Shown here one piece after another: positions 1 through 12,600 of a stretch of 64,000 nt of DNA (position 1 is the first letter of the stretch; each line of letters begins with the position of its first letter). A model generated the notes under the pieces. It saw nothing but the letters and a program-made list of their open reading frames with translations, was not told the DNA's origin and did no database searches. The position numbers and the translations under genes are program-made. The DNA is from Heterobilharzia americana (Eukaryota > Platyhelminthes > Trematoda > Strigeidida > Schistosomatidae), in assembly GCA_944470555.2 (NCBI GenBank), contig OX104128.1, positions 43,941,920 to 44,005,919 of the forward strand, in the 5' to 3' direction.

Positions 1-633
1 AACAACAAACTCCAATCACCGTCAACGGGAGAAACTTAAAGGAAGTAACCTCCTTCACTTATCTAGGAAGCACTGTTTCAACTACAGGTGGCACAGACGA
101 GGATGTCAAAGTCAGAAACGGAAAAGCAAGACAGGCGTTCATTAGCCTGAAACCAGTGTGGAGATCTTCTGCACTCAGCATGCGGAACAAGATCCGGATT
201 TTCAACACCAACGTCGAGTCAATGCTTCTGTATGGTTCAGAGATTTCCAATAAACTACAGACATTCATCAACAACTGCTTACGATCGCTACTGAAGATCA
301 GATGGCCAGAAAGAATAAGCAACAAGGAGCTCTGGGAACAAACCAACCAAGAACCTATCACCCAACAAATATGCACTGGAAGGAGTGGAGATAGATTGGC
401 CATGCACTGAGAAGGCCGACTGGGGACATCACGCGTCAGGCCCTCGAGTGGAATCCCCATGGGAAGCGACGAGTTGGGTGTCCGAGGCGAGGGTGACATG
501 GAGGAGATCGTGCGAGGAGGAAATGAGAGCTTGTGGGCTGTTGTGGAGCCAGGTTCAAAAGATTTCAGAGAACAGAGCGCATTGGAGACGTGCTACTGAA
601 GCCCTATGTTCCATTAGGAACCCAAGGGACTAA
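1..633 (+). mobile_element. RTE/SR2-like non-LTR retrotransposon, 3' end of ORF (broken)
   Basis: Reading from base 3, the frame gives the C-terminal part of an RTE-type reverse-transcriptase polyprotein: 'FTYLGSTVSTTGGTDEDV', 'SMLLYGSE', then 'LLKIRWPERISNKELWEQ'. The frame stops at 408-410 and the homology continues in another frame from 385 to 633 ('VTWRRSCEEEMRACGLLW'), so at least one frameshift is present. A short stretch after 'LLYGSE' that the copy at 50542-51530 retains is missing here. The fragment runs off the left edge of the window. The family matches the known schistosome SR2/RTE type. It is not expected to be functional. Confidence 0.8.
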
Positions 634-2919
634 TAATAATCATAAAACATATATTCAACTGCTTTCTAACGTTTCGGTAAATAAAGAGTTTGCTAATTGA
701 CTACGTACTTTATCAAATTATTTTCATTGACTTCTAAGCATTAGGTCGTTTATATGTGCATGTCTGTGTGACTTCTAGTTGGGTAGAATTTGATCTAAAG
801 TTACATGTTTAAAGTAGCGTTTCACCAACCAGTGAGGTACACAATCATTCATTGGGTTGAGTGATTTGGTAAGAGTTGTAAATATTTGTAACATATACTA
901 TTACCGATTGTTTAAAATATCAGTTCATCCTTCTGTGAATGGATTCTTTGAAAACTATGAAGCTTGGTCCTATAAATTGTTGTACGGACATGGTTTTCAT
1001 GTTTTTCCACCTCACCTGTTTTGCTCATTTTATTGAATTTCCTTGATAACATACGGGACCGTTATGTATGATATTCATGTATTCATGCTCTTAAAACTAA
1101 GTTGTTTTTTTTGAATCTATAAATCTAGTATAACGTTATGACATCTGTTAAGTTCGGTTTAGTGTGACTTTAAAAACACTAAAGTTGTATGAGTACTTAT
1201 CACTTCAGGTCTCCGTGTTTCTAGATGGCATAATGAAAATTGAGTAATTGCTGAACAAGATAACTGATTATAATTGTATTTTTAATCCATAATAAAAGAA
1301 CCAATAAACCATATTAGTACGTTATGAACCAAATGTTTTTTTAACGTCTCCCATTGTTCATTTCTTTCCATTAGATTAATTTATTGTATAGATTTACAGT
1401 GATTACACTAACCAGTGTCTTACTTTTCTGTTAAATAAAAAGAGAAAAGTGATGGGATACGATATCAAATATGGAACTGTTGGTTGTTTAGTCAACCACC
1501 ATACCACAAGCGATTGTTTACTGACATAAGGAAGGAAACTATGCGTATAACAACATATTTTTGCATTCTTTTGACATCGTTATTTGTTCTACCTAACTGG
1601 ATCTCATTCATTAAGCCGAAGTTAGTCTATCTATAATCGTATCTTTGACAGAGTTTTAAGTGTGATGCCGGAAATAATTAGTCAGCATTTATTTTGATTT
1701 TTTAAGTTTGAAATAACAATGAAGATCCATTGGTTTCTTTGCGTGTCGATGTTTTATTCTATCATCGTGTAATAGACATTTTAAGTTTAACGTTTTGTAG
1801 ATACAGATTCCTTATTTCGGGTCCTATCTCATCGGTTAAGTACACAAGCGTATTCATCTAACAGAGCTAGTTTGTTCAAGCTAACTGGATCTGGCTAATT
1901 GACTTGGATTTACATGTGTAATGATTAGACACTACTACTAACTGAATTATTATGTGTATACAGCGAATTTGATTCGTCTCTGGACGAGCGAAACGACCAT
2001 TTAATGCTCGAATCACTTCAATCGGATTAGTCAAATCTGCAGATCAGTGTAAATGGATTCTTACTAATCATGTTTTCTAATGATATATTTCATGACACAG
2101 ATCAGTCTTTGTTCTTGACTGATTTGTTTCGAACTGAAACACTACTGATTCTAAAGACGAATCGTTGTAAATCTAGTCATCTTTGCGAAATTCCATGGAA
2201 TACTATGGAATGCAAACTTGATTTTCATACTGTTCATCTCTTTCATTAGTTTTTTTTAAGCATACTTCGTGTGTTTCGGATCTACGATGGTAAAGTTAGC
2301 ATCACAATAGTCTTATGTCCTGTTAGTCTAGTGTGTCATTTGTAATGGTGCGAAATTAAAAGTTAATCCTGTAGAAACATCTTACCCTGATTCTGTAACC
2401 TCCTAGTCATATTCATTTAAAGTCATTGTCTTTGTTAAACTCAGTATTCTGTATAAACAAATTGACTTGTGTAGAGCTGTAACTGATTGATTTAAGCACT
2501 TAACCATCCAATTATTAAGTCATATGTTCTGGTTTTATTCTGGTTACCGAATTTCGGGTAGCCAAATGTGAACCATATCAAAATACGAAAACTTAGGGGT
2601 TATTGCTTGCTTATTTATTCATATCGAAAGTATTGGTCCCGATTTCCAAACAATGACATTTTCGTTTGTAACGACATTTCGCATTAAATTAAAGCGCCTT
2701 ATATGTATGTTTCTGTCATTTAAAATGTCTAATTGACCTTAGAAATCATAACTTTTCATTGAAGCATACCTACTAGTTGTTTATAAAAAGTCCGTTCACC
2801 AATATACCCTGAATAATTCATTAACTCTGTCATTTAATTCGTTGTTTCTACGTCAGTAGTCTTGACACAAGTTATTTTCTCTCTTTTTTTTTCTTTCCGA
2901 ATGCTTGTACTATCACTAG
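634..2919. other. Intron sequence upstream of first visible dynamin exon
   Basis: This is AT-rich DNA with no credible exon or recognisable repeat. It ends in a pyrimidine-rich tract and an AG acceptor at 2918-2919. I infer it is the 3' part of a dynamin intron whose 5' end lies outside the window. Confidence 0.6.
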
Positions 2920-3058
2920 AACTGGACTATTCACTCCTGATTTGGCCTTTGAAACTATCACTCGTAAACAAATTGATAAAATGAAGATACCATCATTGAA
3001 GTGTGCTGATTTAGTCGTTGCTCAATTAACTGAAATTGTTCATGCATGCACTGCACGT
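2920..3058 (+). CDS. dnm: Dynamin exon: stalk (middle domain)
   Basis: The acceptor AG is at 2918-2919 and the donor GTAAGT follows 3058. One base completes the preceding codon and 46 codons follow. The peptide contains '[17 protein letters not shown]' and '[16 protein letters not shown]', which match the stalk of animal dynamins (for example 'TGLFTPDMAFE' in mammals). The exon ends in phase 0. Confidence 0.93.
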
Positions 3059-6000
3059 GTAAGTCTAATTGTTTGTTTTATTTTAATAAAAATGTTTGCA
3101 GGTAGGATTTTCGCTTTCTTTATCCACTTGTCAATTTTCATCTTTTTCCGTATGCATATATACATTGCAAGAAGTTGATAGGTTATGTTTTTCGTTTCTT
3201 ATTCATTGATGTATCTCACCTTCATGGTTATCTTACATTGAAAACTATCGATTGTCACTTGGCAGAAAAGTTTTCTTCCTTTCTTACAACCTTTTCACTC
3301 CTATAAATAAATAGTATCTTAATTCATTGCGTTCTAGATATGTAAACAGTGTATATAAAAATGCAGTCTCACAAATTGTAATCGTTCATTTTGTATTACA
3401 CTTCATGACAGTTCAGGGAGAAAATCAAAAGTATCCGAAGAGATTGAAATGAACAAAACGGATGTGTAAAAACAGTGAGCAAGGGTTAATAAGATGTTCT
3501 AAATGCATTTACACCATTGTAAACACTTTTGAGCCACGAAGTCAAGAATCTTTAAGTATTGGTTTCCAACATCATGCAATCTTCAGCAAGGTAGCTTGCA
3601 ATTCCATAAACCAGCGACTTCATGGGTTGATGCCATGTTTTCTTCAGGTCACGTTTTAGCCTAGGAATTGAAATAAAGCCTGACTAGCTTGATTAGCTTT
3701 GGCCATCCATCTCCACTTATGCATTACTTACTGGTGTCGGGTATATTTCACAGAAGTCCGCCTTGTTCTACTATATGACTTTCAAACTTGGTCATTGAAG
3801 ATGGGCAACTTGAGAAGGCTTCAAACTTCCGACCATTATTATCTTCGTTGTATTGTGTGTTGTGGATTCAACACGTGAAAAACACAGGTTTGTGTAGACG
3901 TTTATGTAAAAGAGATAAGTCAGTCGATTAGGTTGTAAACCGTCATAAGCTTACGCACCTGAAACTTAATTTGTGCTTACCGACCCACCATCTACCTTGA
4001 CTAACGATAGTCTTTCAAACACAGATTGCTTATAAAGTAGCAGAGGATGGTGAGAGTGAAAAGTGATATCAATCCAAAAAGTCTCTTACTGACATTCTGA
4101 GTCGTATAGGAAAAAGTATATTTTGAAGTTTGGCTTGATATGACAACCGTTGGTGGTTGAGTATCAGATCAAATGGTTCAGAATCGATCGTGATAGCGCA
4201 GATGTATTCATGCCTTATCTTCATCTTAATCGTTATACCAAATTTCTTGATTTTGTGAAACCCATCTTCTCATTTAATGACTTTCTACTTCTGGTTGAGT
4301 TATTTCCATCTCCGTTTTCTGTCTTGTCATCGTGTATCTTAATATTCTGATGTGAGGCTTAGCATCTTGAACCATTTCGCAATAGTAGCACATCCTATTT
4401 TGATATTGACTAGCTGACTGACTCTGAACTTTCTTTCATAATAAACATACTTATCCCAACATCTCATTTCTTGGTAGGTAGTTATTCAGCGTCAATAACA
4501 CGTGCCCTAGACAACCCAATCTTTTAAGTGCATAAGATCATTGTTGTCAAAGCATTCACACATAACCTCAAGATTTCTCATTCATTGTCTCTACTGAAGA
4601 TGATCTATTCCTTAGCAATACCTTCGACCAAATACTTGTAACTTTTTCATGTTTCTCGCTTTTATCTACCACATCCTGCAATCCTAGGGTTGAATCAAAA
4701 ATACTGTTACAGGGTGTACTCATTGTTTTAATAGGTAGTCAAGTATCTCTTTGCAGCTACAGCCGCAGACAGCATATGTTAGCAGATGGATGTAAGCCAT
4801 GTAGAACCTAGTATTACTATTTAATGATCCAGTTTGCTATAGTTCACATCAACAAATCAAAGTAAAAGTCAACAAAACGAAAGAAATGGAAATGAGAATG
4901 AAAGTCATTAAACAGCTTTTGATGAGATAGGAAAGAGGTAGAGAACAATAATAATATGTGGGATTTTACTATTCACATGGGAATAAGGAGTAATTGCCTC
5001 TAGGCTACTATGAACGGTTTTGACAACTGTCAAGTAAAGGTTTGATATCCTTTCCATTGAGTGTAGGCGTTTTTACTTAGTGCATTATAATTGGATACAA
5101 TTAGATATGGATTAATTAATTAGTTCAAGAATATATTTTTCAATATCACCACTTTTATTTCTACTATTAATATTATCTTTGTATTAATTACATCACAGAT
5201 GGAGAATTTTCCACGTTTAAGAGAAGAAACGGAACGTATTGTAAACCAGTGGATAAGAGAAAGAGAAATTCGTGCTAAAGAGCAAATTGTACTTTTAGTT
5301 GATATACAATTATCGTATATGAATACAAATCATGAGGATTTTATTGGTTTTGAAAGGTAACTATTGTTTTTATTTGTGTGCTTCTTATACCCTTTTATTT
5401 AAGCCTTTTAACTAACTATAAGGTATTTAAGCATTATTTGTGAATGTTTTCAAATAATATCTATATTGTTGTATGTGTATGCAGGTGTGGTTACTCATTG
5501 CACTGGACACCTGGCCTCCATCCAAAAGGGGGTGCTTTCAAATCCCTTCCGATTGGAAAGTCAAATGTTTTGTATTTTCTCACTTGTCAATAATGGATAC
5601 AGCTCATATACAGTTATACGACGGTGTATGGGATTCCATTCTAGTTGATTTATCAGATGTATCACACAGTGGAACAGTATTATTTGCTGTATTACGTTTC
5701 GGACATAACTTATTGTTCATAGTTGTATCAAGATAACTGCACGACTTTTAGACATCCGTTACATAGTCCTAAATTTCATACCTTCTTCGTGATATGGGTA
5801 GTAGGTTTTTCGGTATATCCACAACAGGTGCGTAGTCATTCCTGTTGCATGTATTAAGTGTTGATTCTGTATGGACTGGGTATATGGAAAATCTTACTAC
5901 TCATATCACAAAGGAGGCAAGAAAAATTAGGATTATATTAAGGATGTCTCAAAGATGTATAGTTATCTTGATATGACTATGGACAATAAATTATGCCTGA

Positions 6001-9000
6001 AACGTAATCCAGTAAGCAATACTGTTACACTGTGTGATAAATCTACTAAATCAACTAAAATGAAACTACATTCTACCACAGTGCTCAAGGTTTACTCTTA
6101 TATTGTTGGTGGTATATGTGGTTGCTCAATTTTTGTATTGGATTTGCATTTTGTAAATGTATCATTCATTATTGATTAAACTTTAAGCGGTGGAATAGTT
6201 TGATAACCTGAAAAAGTGCAACCACACCAGTCGAAAGAAGTGAGGTTAAGACATCTAAAGGCATAGCTGAAGCACTAGCGATTCAAAAATTCAAATCATC
6301 ATTTTGCGTTAAAAAGAAGTATGTTCAAACTATTTCTCCACCATGTTCATCGTAAAATATCCATGACTTTAGATAACTCCTATATGACGTAATCAACTTC
6401 ATTTTATAATCACTCTGTTTATTTCCGTATTGCGTAACTTTCCTTTGTGACTGACCTTTGACTGGAAATTACTCTGGAATGTTCTATCCTTTCTAGTATA
6501 TATTCACTAGTGTACAGCTAAGAGAATGATTTCATCGAAAAGAAAAGAAAAATTGTAGTTGAACCCTGTAAGTATACATTTCATAGTTCTTTTGTGTCTT
6601 CATCTAATAAAAACAGCAATGAAGAATTACAAGAGAAACTACTAGCAGAGGCTACGTTAAATGTATCTTTTTGCTTCCATTTTTGTAATGATTGCGTATT
6701 ATTTGTATGATGCGCGCCTTTCGAGACCCCTGAATTTTCGCACTTGCTTTTGAAATATTAATGATAATGGTGATGATAATAACTATTTTTTTCAGTCTTG
6801 TATTATTTCTTGACCTCATAGTGTCATCTAACCTCATTGTTAGGGAAATTTCCTTTAAGTGTCTTTCATTGTAGACAGAATGTGTAGCCAGTATTTCACA
6901 TCAATGAAGGTAATTAATTTAGACGCTCATGGTTATTACCAGATATCTTCCAAATTGATTCTACTAAATGGTATTCTTAATGGATGTTCTCTCTTTTGAG
7001 AAGCAAGCGAGGAAAATTTGTGTTTAATATAACACTTGTAATTACCAAAGTGTTTTTCAGAGGAAATCTACGGAAAATGTTTACTGCTTTTAGTAAATTC
7101 GTGTTCCCTGCTCTTGTGGTACTCATAATTTCCAAATTATAGCTAACACACTTATTGGAAATGCTTGAAATAAGCACTCTTAAGTACATTGATCTTATAT
7201 TTAAGCCACTTGGTTCAGTCTCTTTTAATTTATAATTCAAACTGGGAAGTTGTTTCAAAATGAGACTTTTTCGAAAAATTTACGTCATATCAACATGACC
7301 ATCTCGCTTTGGTGGTCATCACTGTAGTATCCCAAGATATTTATTTACCATGCTCTGTTTCATCTGCTTTGTATGCAACTGGTTGAATATAGGATCAACT
7401 TCACATGTTTAGATTTTGACACTGATCAACTACATACTACTTGATATTAATGATGGATAGTGGCTAGTAGTGGAATCTGGAATACGCGTTTCGTCCTACT
7501 TGGGACTCATTAGTCGGATGTAAAAATTATGACATCAATACGTTTTGATTGGTTGGTATGAGTTTAAACACATTACAGCCATCTTCAAATTGATAATTAG
7601 TAAAGATTTATAAAAGCTTCATGCCGGATTGAAACAGTTGTCCACTTTCTGTTCTCCAATCGTTTCTCGTATATATACGTCTGCAATGAAAACCCGTCTC
7701 AAATATACATAAATTTCTAGTTGGGAGTTTACCGAACATATATCGGCGTCTTTATATCTTTACTACACTATACATGTTTGCACTCGTTCGCAGTTAATTT
7801 TATGATTAATATATATATATATTCCTCTTAGGAATTCCCTCATTCATTTGCCGCTATGTTTACTACGGTATGACATTTTATTTTTCAATACTTTTAGTTG
7901 CTATGACATCAGTTTTGCAATTGATGTTTCTAAAGTGTGTTTATTTGCTATCTTTTTCTTCACAATATACATTAACTATTGCAACGTGTTAATTGTTGGT
8001 GAGATACAAAAAAACTATCATTTAACTGTTTCGGCTAATATTATTACGTGTGCGTTTGTATGTATACGTTTGATGTGTATATATGTGTAGAAAATATAGG
8101 TGATTATGCATCCGGTCAGCAGCGTGCTTATTTTTCAAATTTGTCCTAACTTGTTTTGTCCTCATAATTTTCTAGTTCATTGACTCTTGTTTTATGCATT
8201 TCTTAAAATCTAATTATCGTCTTATTCAAAAGAAGAGGTTTTACATTCTTCCTCTTATCCTCCTCTAATATTAATATTAACTTTAACGATTAATTATTGT
8301 TTTTATTATCATAAACTTAAACTGCAAACAACATCACTTTTGCTGAAAGTCACTAGAAAGTTTTCTATCCCCCATCAACCGAACGCATGTACAGACACAT
8401 GTAAAGTTATTTCTCTTTTTACTTTTTGATGTTTGCATCATCTTTGACTTAATAAAGCCAACTCTGTTCCCTTTCTTGAATAAATCTAGTTTCTACAAGA
8501 GGTTATGCACTGCTCTACTAATCCAATACTTATATCTATGACTGTACAGTTGGACGGTGAAAGTACAGAGTTAGTCAGATTCGTTGAAGTTATCTTTCAT
8601 CACATACAGCATCAGGTTTATTGCATTAACGTATCACATATCATTCAATGAAGTGATAAGCCGTTTACAAAACCTGACTGAAGAATTCGGTCATCCATGA
8701 ATAATGAGTCATTACCCATATATTTGTTTTTTTTTTTGACCGGTTCTTGAACTTCAAGCGGTAACAGCAACCTTGTTATTTATATCTTCTAGTGGGTAAA
8801 CGTATTGATTCTGTATCTGTTTTTTTCCTCTACAGTGCAGAACAACAGTCATCAGAGGTAGCAAAAAATAAACCTGGAAATAAGGTCAGCTCAGTATGTC
8901 CTCTATTTTTTTCTTATATATATGTATATATTTTTTCTTCATCCGTTTCTATTATTATGAATTGAATGCAATAAAATTATTTCTCAAAAATCAAATGATA

Positions 9001-9605
9001 TAATACATTCTTGCTTGTTTTGTTTCTTTTCCTTTTGACGAGACTGAACACCGTGATGAAAACTCCTTGTTCACAGTTTCATGTAATAGCCTATGAGATC
9101 TACGCTTTACTGACAACGGTTAGTGACACTTTGCATTTATGCGAGTAAGGTCAGGAGAAATATTATTACAGGATTCTACATTCTACTGAAATAGAGTGTC
9201 GCGTGGTCACATTATTGACTTACTGTTCCAAGTGGGGGGTTGTGGGGATGTGCATATAAGTAGTCCTAATTCTGAATTACAGCCTGTTGAATTTGAAATT
9301 CTTGAATACACTATTTCAATATTGGGCGAAATGACCTTAAAATATATCCGTCACATACAGGGTACTATTTGCCTCTCCTTTACTACGAGTTTAAAAGCTT
9401 TTAAACTGAAATTATACAGGATTTTCTTATTCATAAAATATGTGACTGGTGATGTCGAGTGACTTCGAAGACCACCTTAGCAACTGCTGAGATGACCAAT
9501 CAGGTTCCGTTATTTCGGATATGAAGGTATTTCCTCAGGAAATAAAGAAACGCGATTGGTTGTTTCGGGAGGGTGACCTTTAACGTCACTCAGTAGTGAT
9601 GTTGG

Positions 9606-9664
<59 letters not shown>

Positions 9665-12600
9665 ATAGGTAGCTAGAAATGTTTCCCTTGGTGTTTGCAC
9701 AAATATATCAAGTCAAATATATTGATTACTATATTGGAAATACTATTTGCAATTATGAATATTAAATGCAAAAGTGGTAAGAAGTGCTTAGGTAATTACA
9801 ACTCTTATACGCCTTAGACCGAGGTGTTTTCGTTCACGTTAATGAAACGAAGTAGGCAATCTCATTGTCTATCAGAGTTAGGCGTATCTAAAAAATGTTG
9901 ATAATATTTTGGTTACTGGCGGACAGAATTATCAAGGCGTATATGAAGCGAAATTTTCTTGGTCGTGTTGTCGGCAATAAATAGTATCAAATATTCATAA
10001 AATTTCACTCCAGAGCTTCGACTTTTGCTTCTCTGAATGATTTCGTTGCATAAAGTAGAAGAAATGTTTAACAGGTGGTTCCAACATCTCATGGTAACAG
10101 GTTGTAGACTAACTAAACTGGTTTTTCATTCTATCTACCTGCTATACATCCAGCCAAATTAATCTTCACCTTGTATATATAGCTTCCGTTTACCTTCCCA
10201 AAAGTAAAGGGATTATGTTTTATGCAAACGGGAAGTTGCTTTCAAGGTCAGTCAACACTCGTTTCTGTGGCAATACCCCCAGTTATAGTTAAGAATTATA
10301 TTTGTGTAAGATGATATACAGGACATAAGAAGCATTAAGGTGTTGCAAAATTGTTTTGTTTCATCACGACAACTGATATCTTGCATTGAGTTTGCTTCAC
10401 ACTTCAGATAATAAATGGATTTGTATTTTTATCCACTGTCTGTGTGTAAACTGAACCCTGAGAACGTTTACTTTCCTTCGACACACCTCACTAATGATTC
10501 GTTTTATGCGCGAAATTTGTTGGCACGCTCGTTAGTGACTTGGAATTGAACACTGAAAGGGACGGGATACGTGAAATTCATGGGAAATTATAAGATGTAT
10601 TGGTTTCACCTTTGTTATTGCTAGGTACTTAGAAATTATGGAAAAATATTCTTATTGGATTCACTTCTCTTTTTGCTCGTTTTTCAAGTGATCCCAACAA
10701 AGTCCCGCGGCGAAAAAGATGCTATTGAGATTCCTAACTGCTCCAAAATATTGTAGGGATTTAGAAATCCTTATTGTTTTCTTTTTACAAAAAATTTGTT
10801 CATTGAATGTCTTGGGTAGTTGTAATCCATAACATAGTGAATAACCTTAAATACTGATTATATTCAATAATTCAGAAAGAACCTATTGATTGTAGCCATT
10901 ATAATGCATATTTGTGTGCCTTTCCACACAAACACATACATACATACACCATAATGTACACATGACCTCTTGAGTATAAATAATTTCTTGGTGCAACTAA
11001 TAAGTTAGTGTGATGATTGGTTAACATTGAATCGCTACTAATCATTGTTATTCATGTAAAGTAATGGTTGATGAACTAGTATAGTGATTCAGTAGACAGA
11101 TTATTATCAATGATTGGAAGGAAGAGAAAGCATTCACTGTATCATTATTGTTACAATTGCCGAACAATATTGTTCGTCTACTCCTGGGCATTGGTTTTGG
11201 CTTGATCACGGACGTAATTAACTATATTATAGACTTCCATTTTGGAGACTTGTAGGGATTTATTTATTGATTTCACGTTGGTATTCATGATGGACGGATA
11301 TCACTTAGGAAACCAATCAAGAATTAAAGAATTTCACAGCCGTTTCATCCTAATATGGAACTCCTTAGCACTAAGCATTCAAAACCTCACTAGGGATCGA
11401 ACACAGAACCATCAGGTTCCGTAACCACATGTTACGACTTAACCACTGAGTTGACGTTCAGTGGACCACATTTCTTATTTCTTTTAGTTCACGATATAGC
11501 ACGGCTCCCATCGAATGCCGTCGTTACGCAATTGTCCTCACGTCCGACGTGGTTGAACCAACGATGGGTGTGGGTTTGATTTATGGCGAGGTCGTAGAGG
11601 GGTACTGCTGAGGAATCCCATGTTAGGACGAAGCAGCTGTCCAGTTCTCCCAGGTTTCCGATGGTTCTTCAGCTTATAAATTTCCGTTGTTTAGTATTTA
11701 TTTTCATAAACCTAGGGTTATGGGACGGTTGACTGAAAAGTAGTGTTGAGGTTGTTTTGCTGACTATGACTGTTGCAGGACTTCATAACTTAAAACTATC
11801 TAGTTATGTGAACGCTTTTTCAAGGTATCAGGTTTGCTTTTTATATCTCCAACTGCCCGAAAAATTGCTGTAAATATTCACAACTAATTGGCAAGATTTC
11901 AGGAAATTCCCTTCAACTCACTCGTTATATCCGACCAGATAATCCCTTGACGTAAACATAACTCGAGATAATCTTCCAGACTAGAAAAAACAGAATCTCA
12001 TGTGCGTATATAAATTAAAGTGTTTTATGCATACTTGGGTAGTCTGTTAGCATTTTTACTCTTGAACTTTATTGGACTGGGATCTATTTGTTCCTATGCA
12101 AATGTTCAATGATGTATTTATATAGACTGACCGTTTATTCGCATTCATGACTGATGGTCACATTGATTTTATCTGTTTTTTCTAGGTAATTCGCAAAGGT
12201 TGGTTATCGTTGCAAAATGTCACTTTGCTTCGTGGTGGCAGCAAGGATTTTTGGTTTGTATTAAATACTGAATCACTGACCTGGTACAAGGACGATGAGG
12301 TAAGCTGTTCACGATATGTGGACCAATCTATCATCGATTTCATTTCTAATTCTTCAGTAATTCTTTTAATTTGATAATTCCCTTTGAGATTAATTGTGTA
12401 ATTTTTCTTAAGATTGCAAAATTTGATCAAATAAAACTGAGTAAACATGTGGAAATTCGTACGATAGTTTTTGAGTGGTATTTTAATTTATGGTAGGTGT
12501 CAAGTTATTATGTTAGTTCAGTGTCTGGACTGTGTAGTTATGTCCACATACACTTTGCAGTTGTAAAAAGGGTTAGACTCCATACATATATTCCGTTTGT

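Larger units (their letters stand above)
5357..8835. other. Dynamin intron, 3.5 kb
   Basis: This intron holds a small fold-back (5781-5918) and a decayed hammerhead SINE (about 7450-7530). Short open frames here show no family similarity that I recognise, and I see nothing else in it. Confidence 0.8.
8885..12185. other. Dynamin intron, 3.3 kb
   Basis: The intron contains a long (TA)n tract (9606-9660) and an inverted-dimer hammerhead SINE (11280-11674). I see nothing in 8885-9600 or 9661-11279 beyond AT-rich sequence and a short CATA-rich run near 10925. Confidence 0.8.

Noticed and set aside
5466..5736. Two overlapping plus-strand open frames in a dynamin intron (alternative exon?)
   Set aside because: No resemblance to dynamin or other families, and no clear acceptor/donor pair that keeps the frame between 5356 and 8836.
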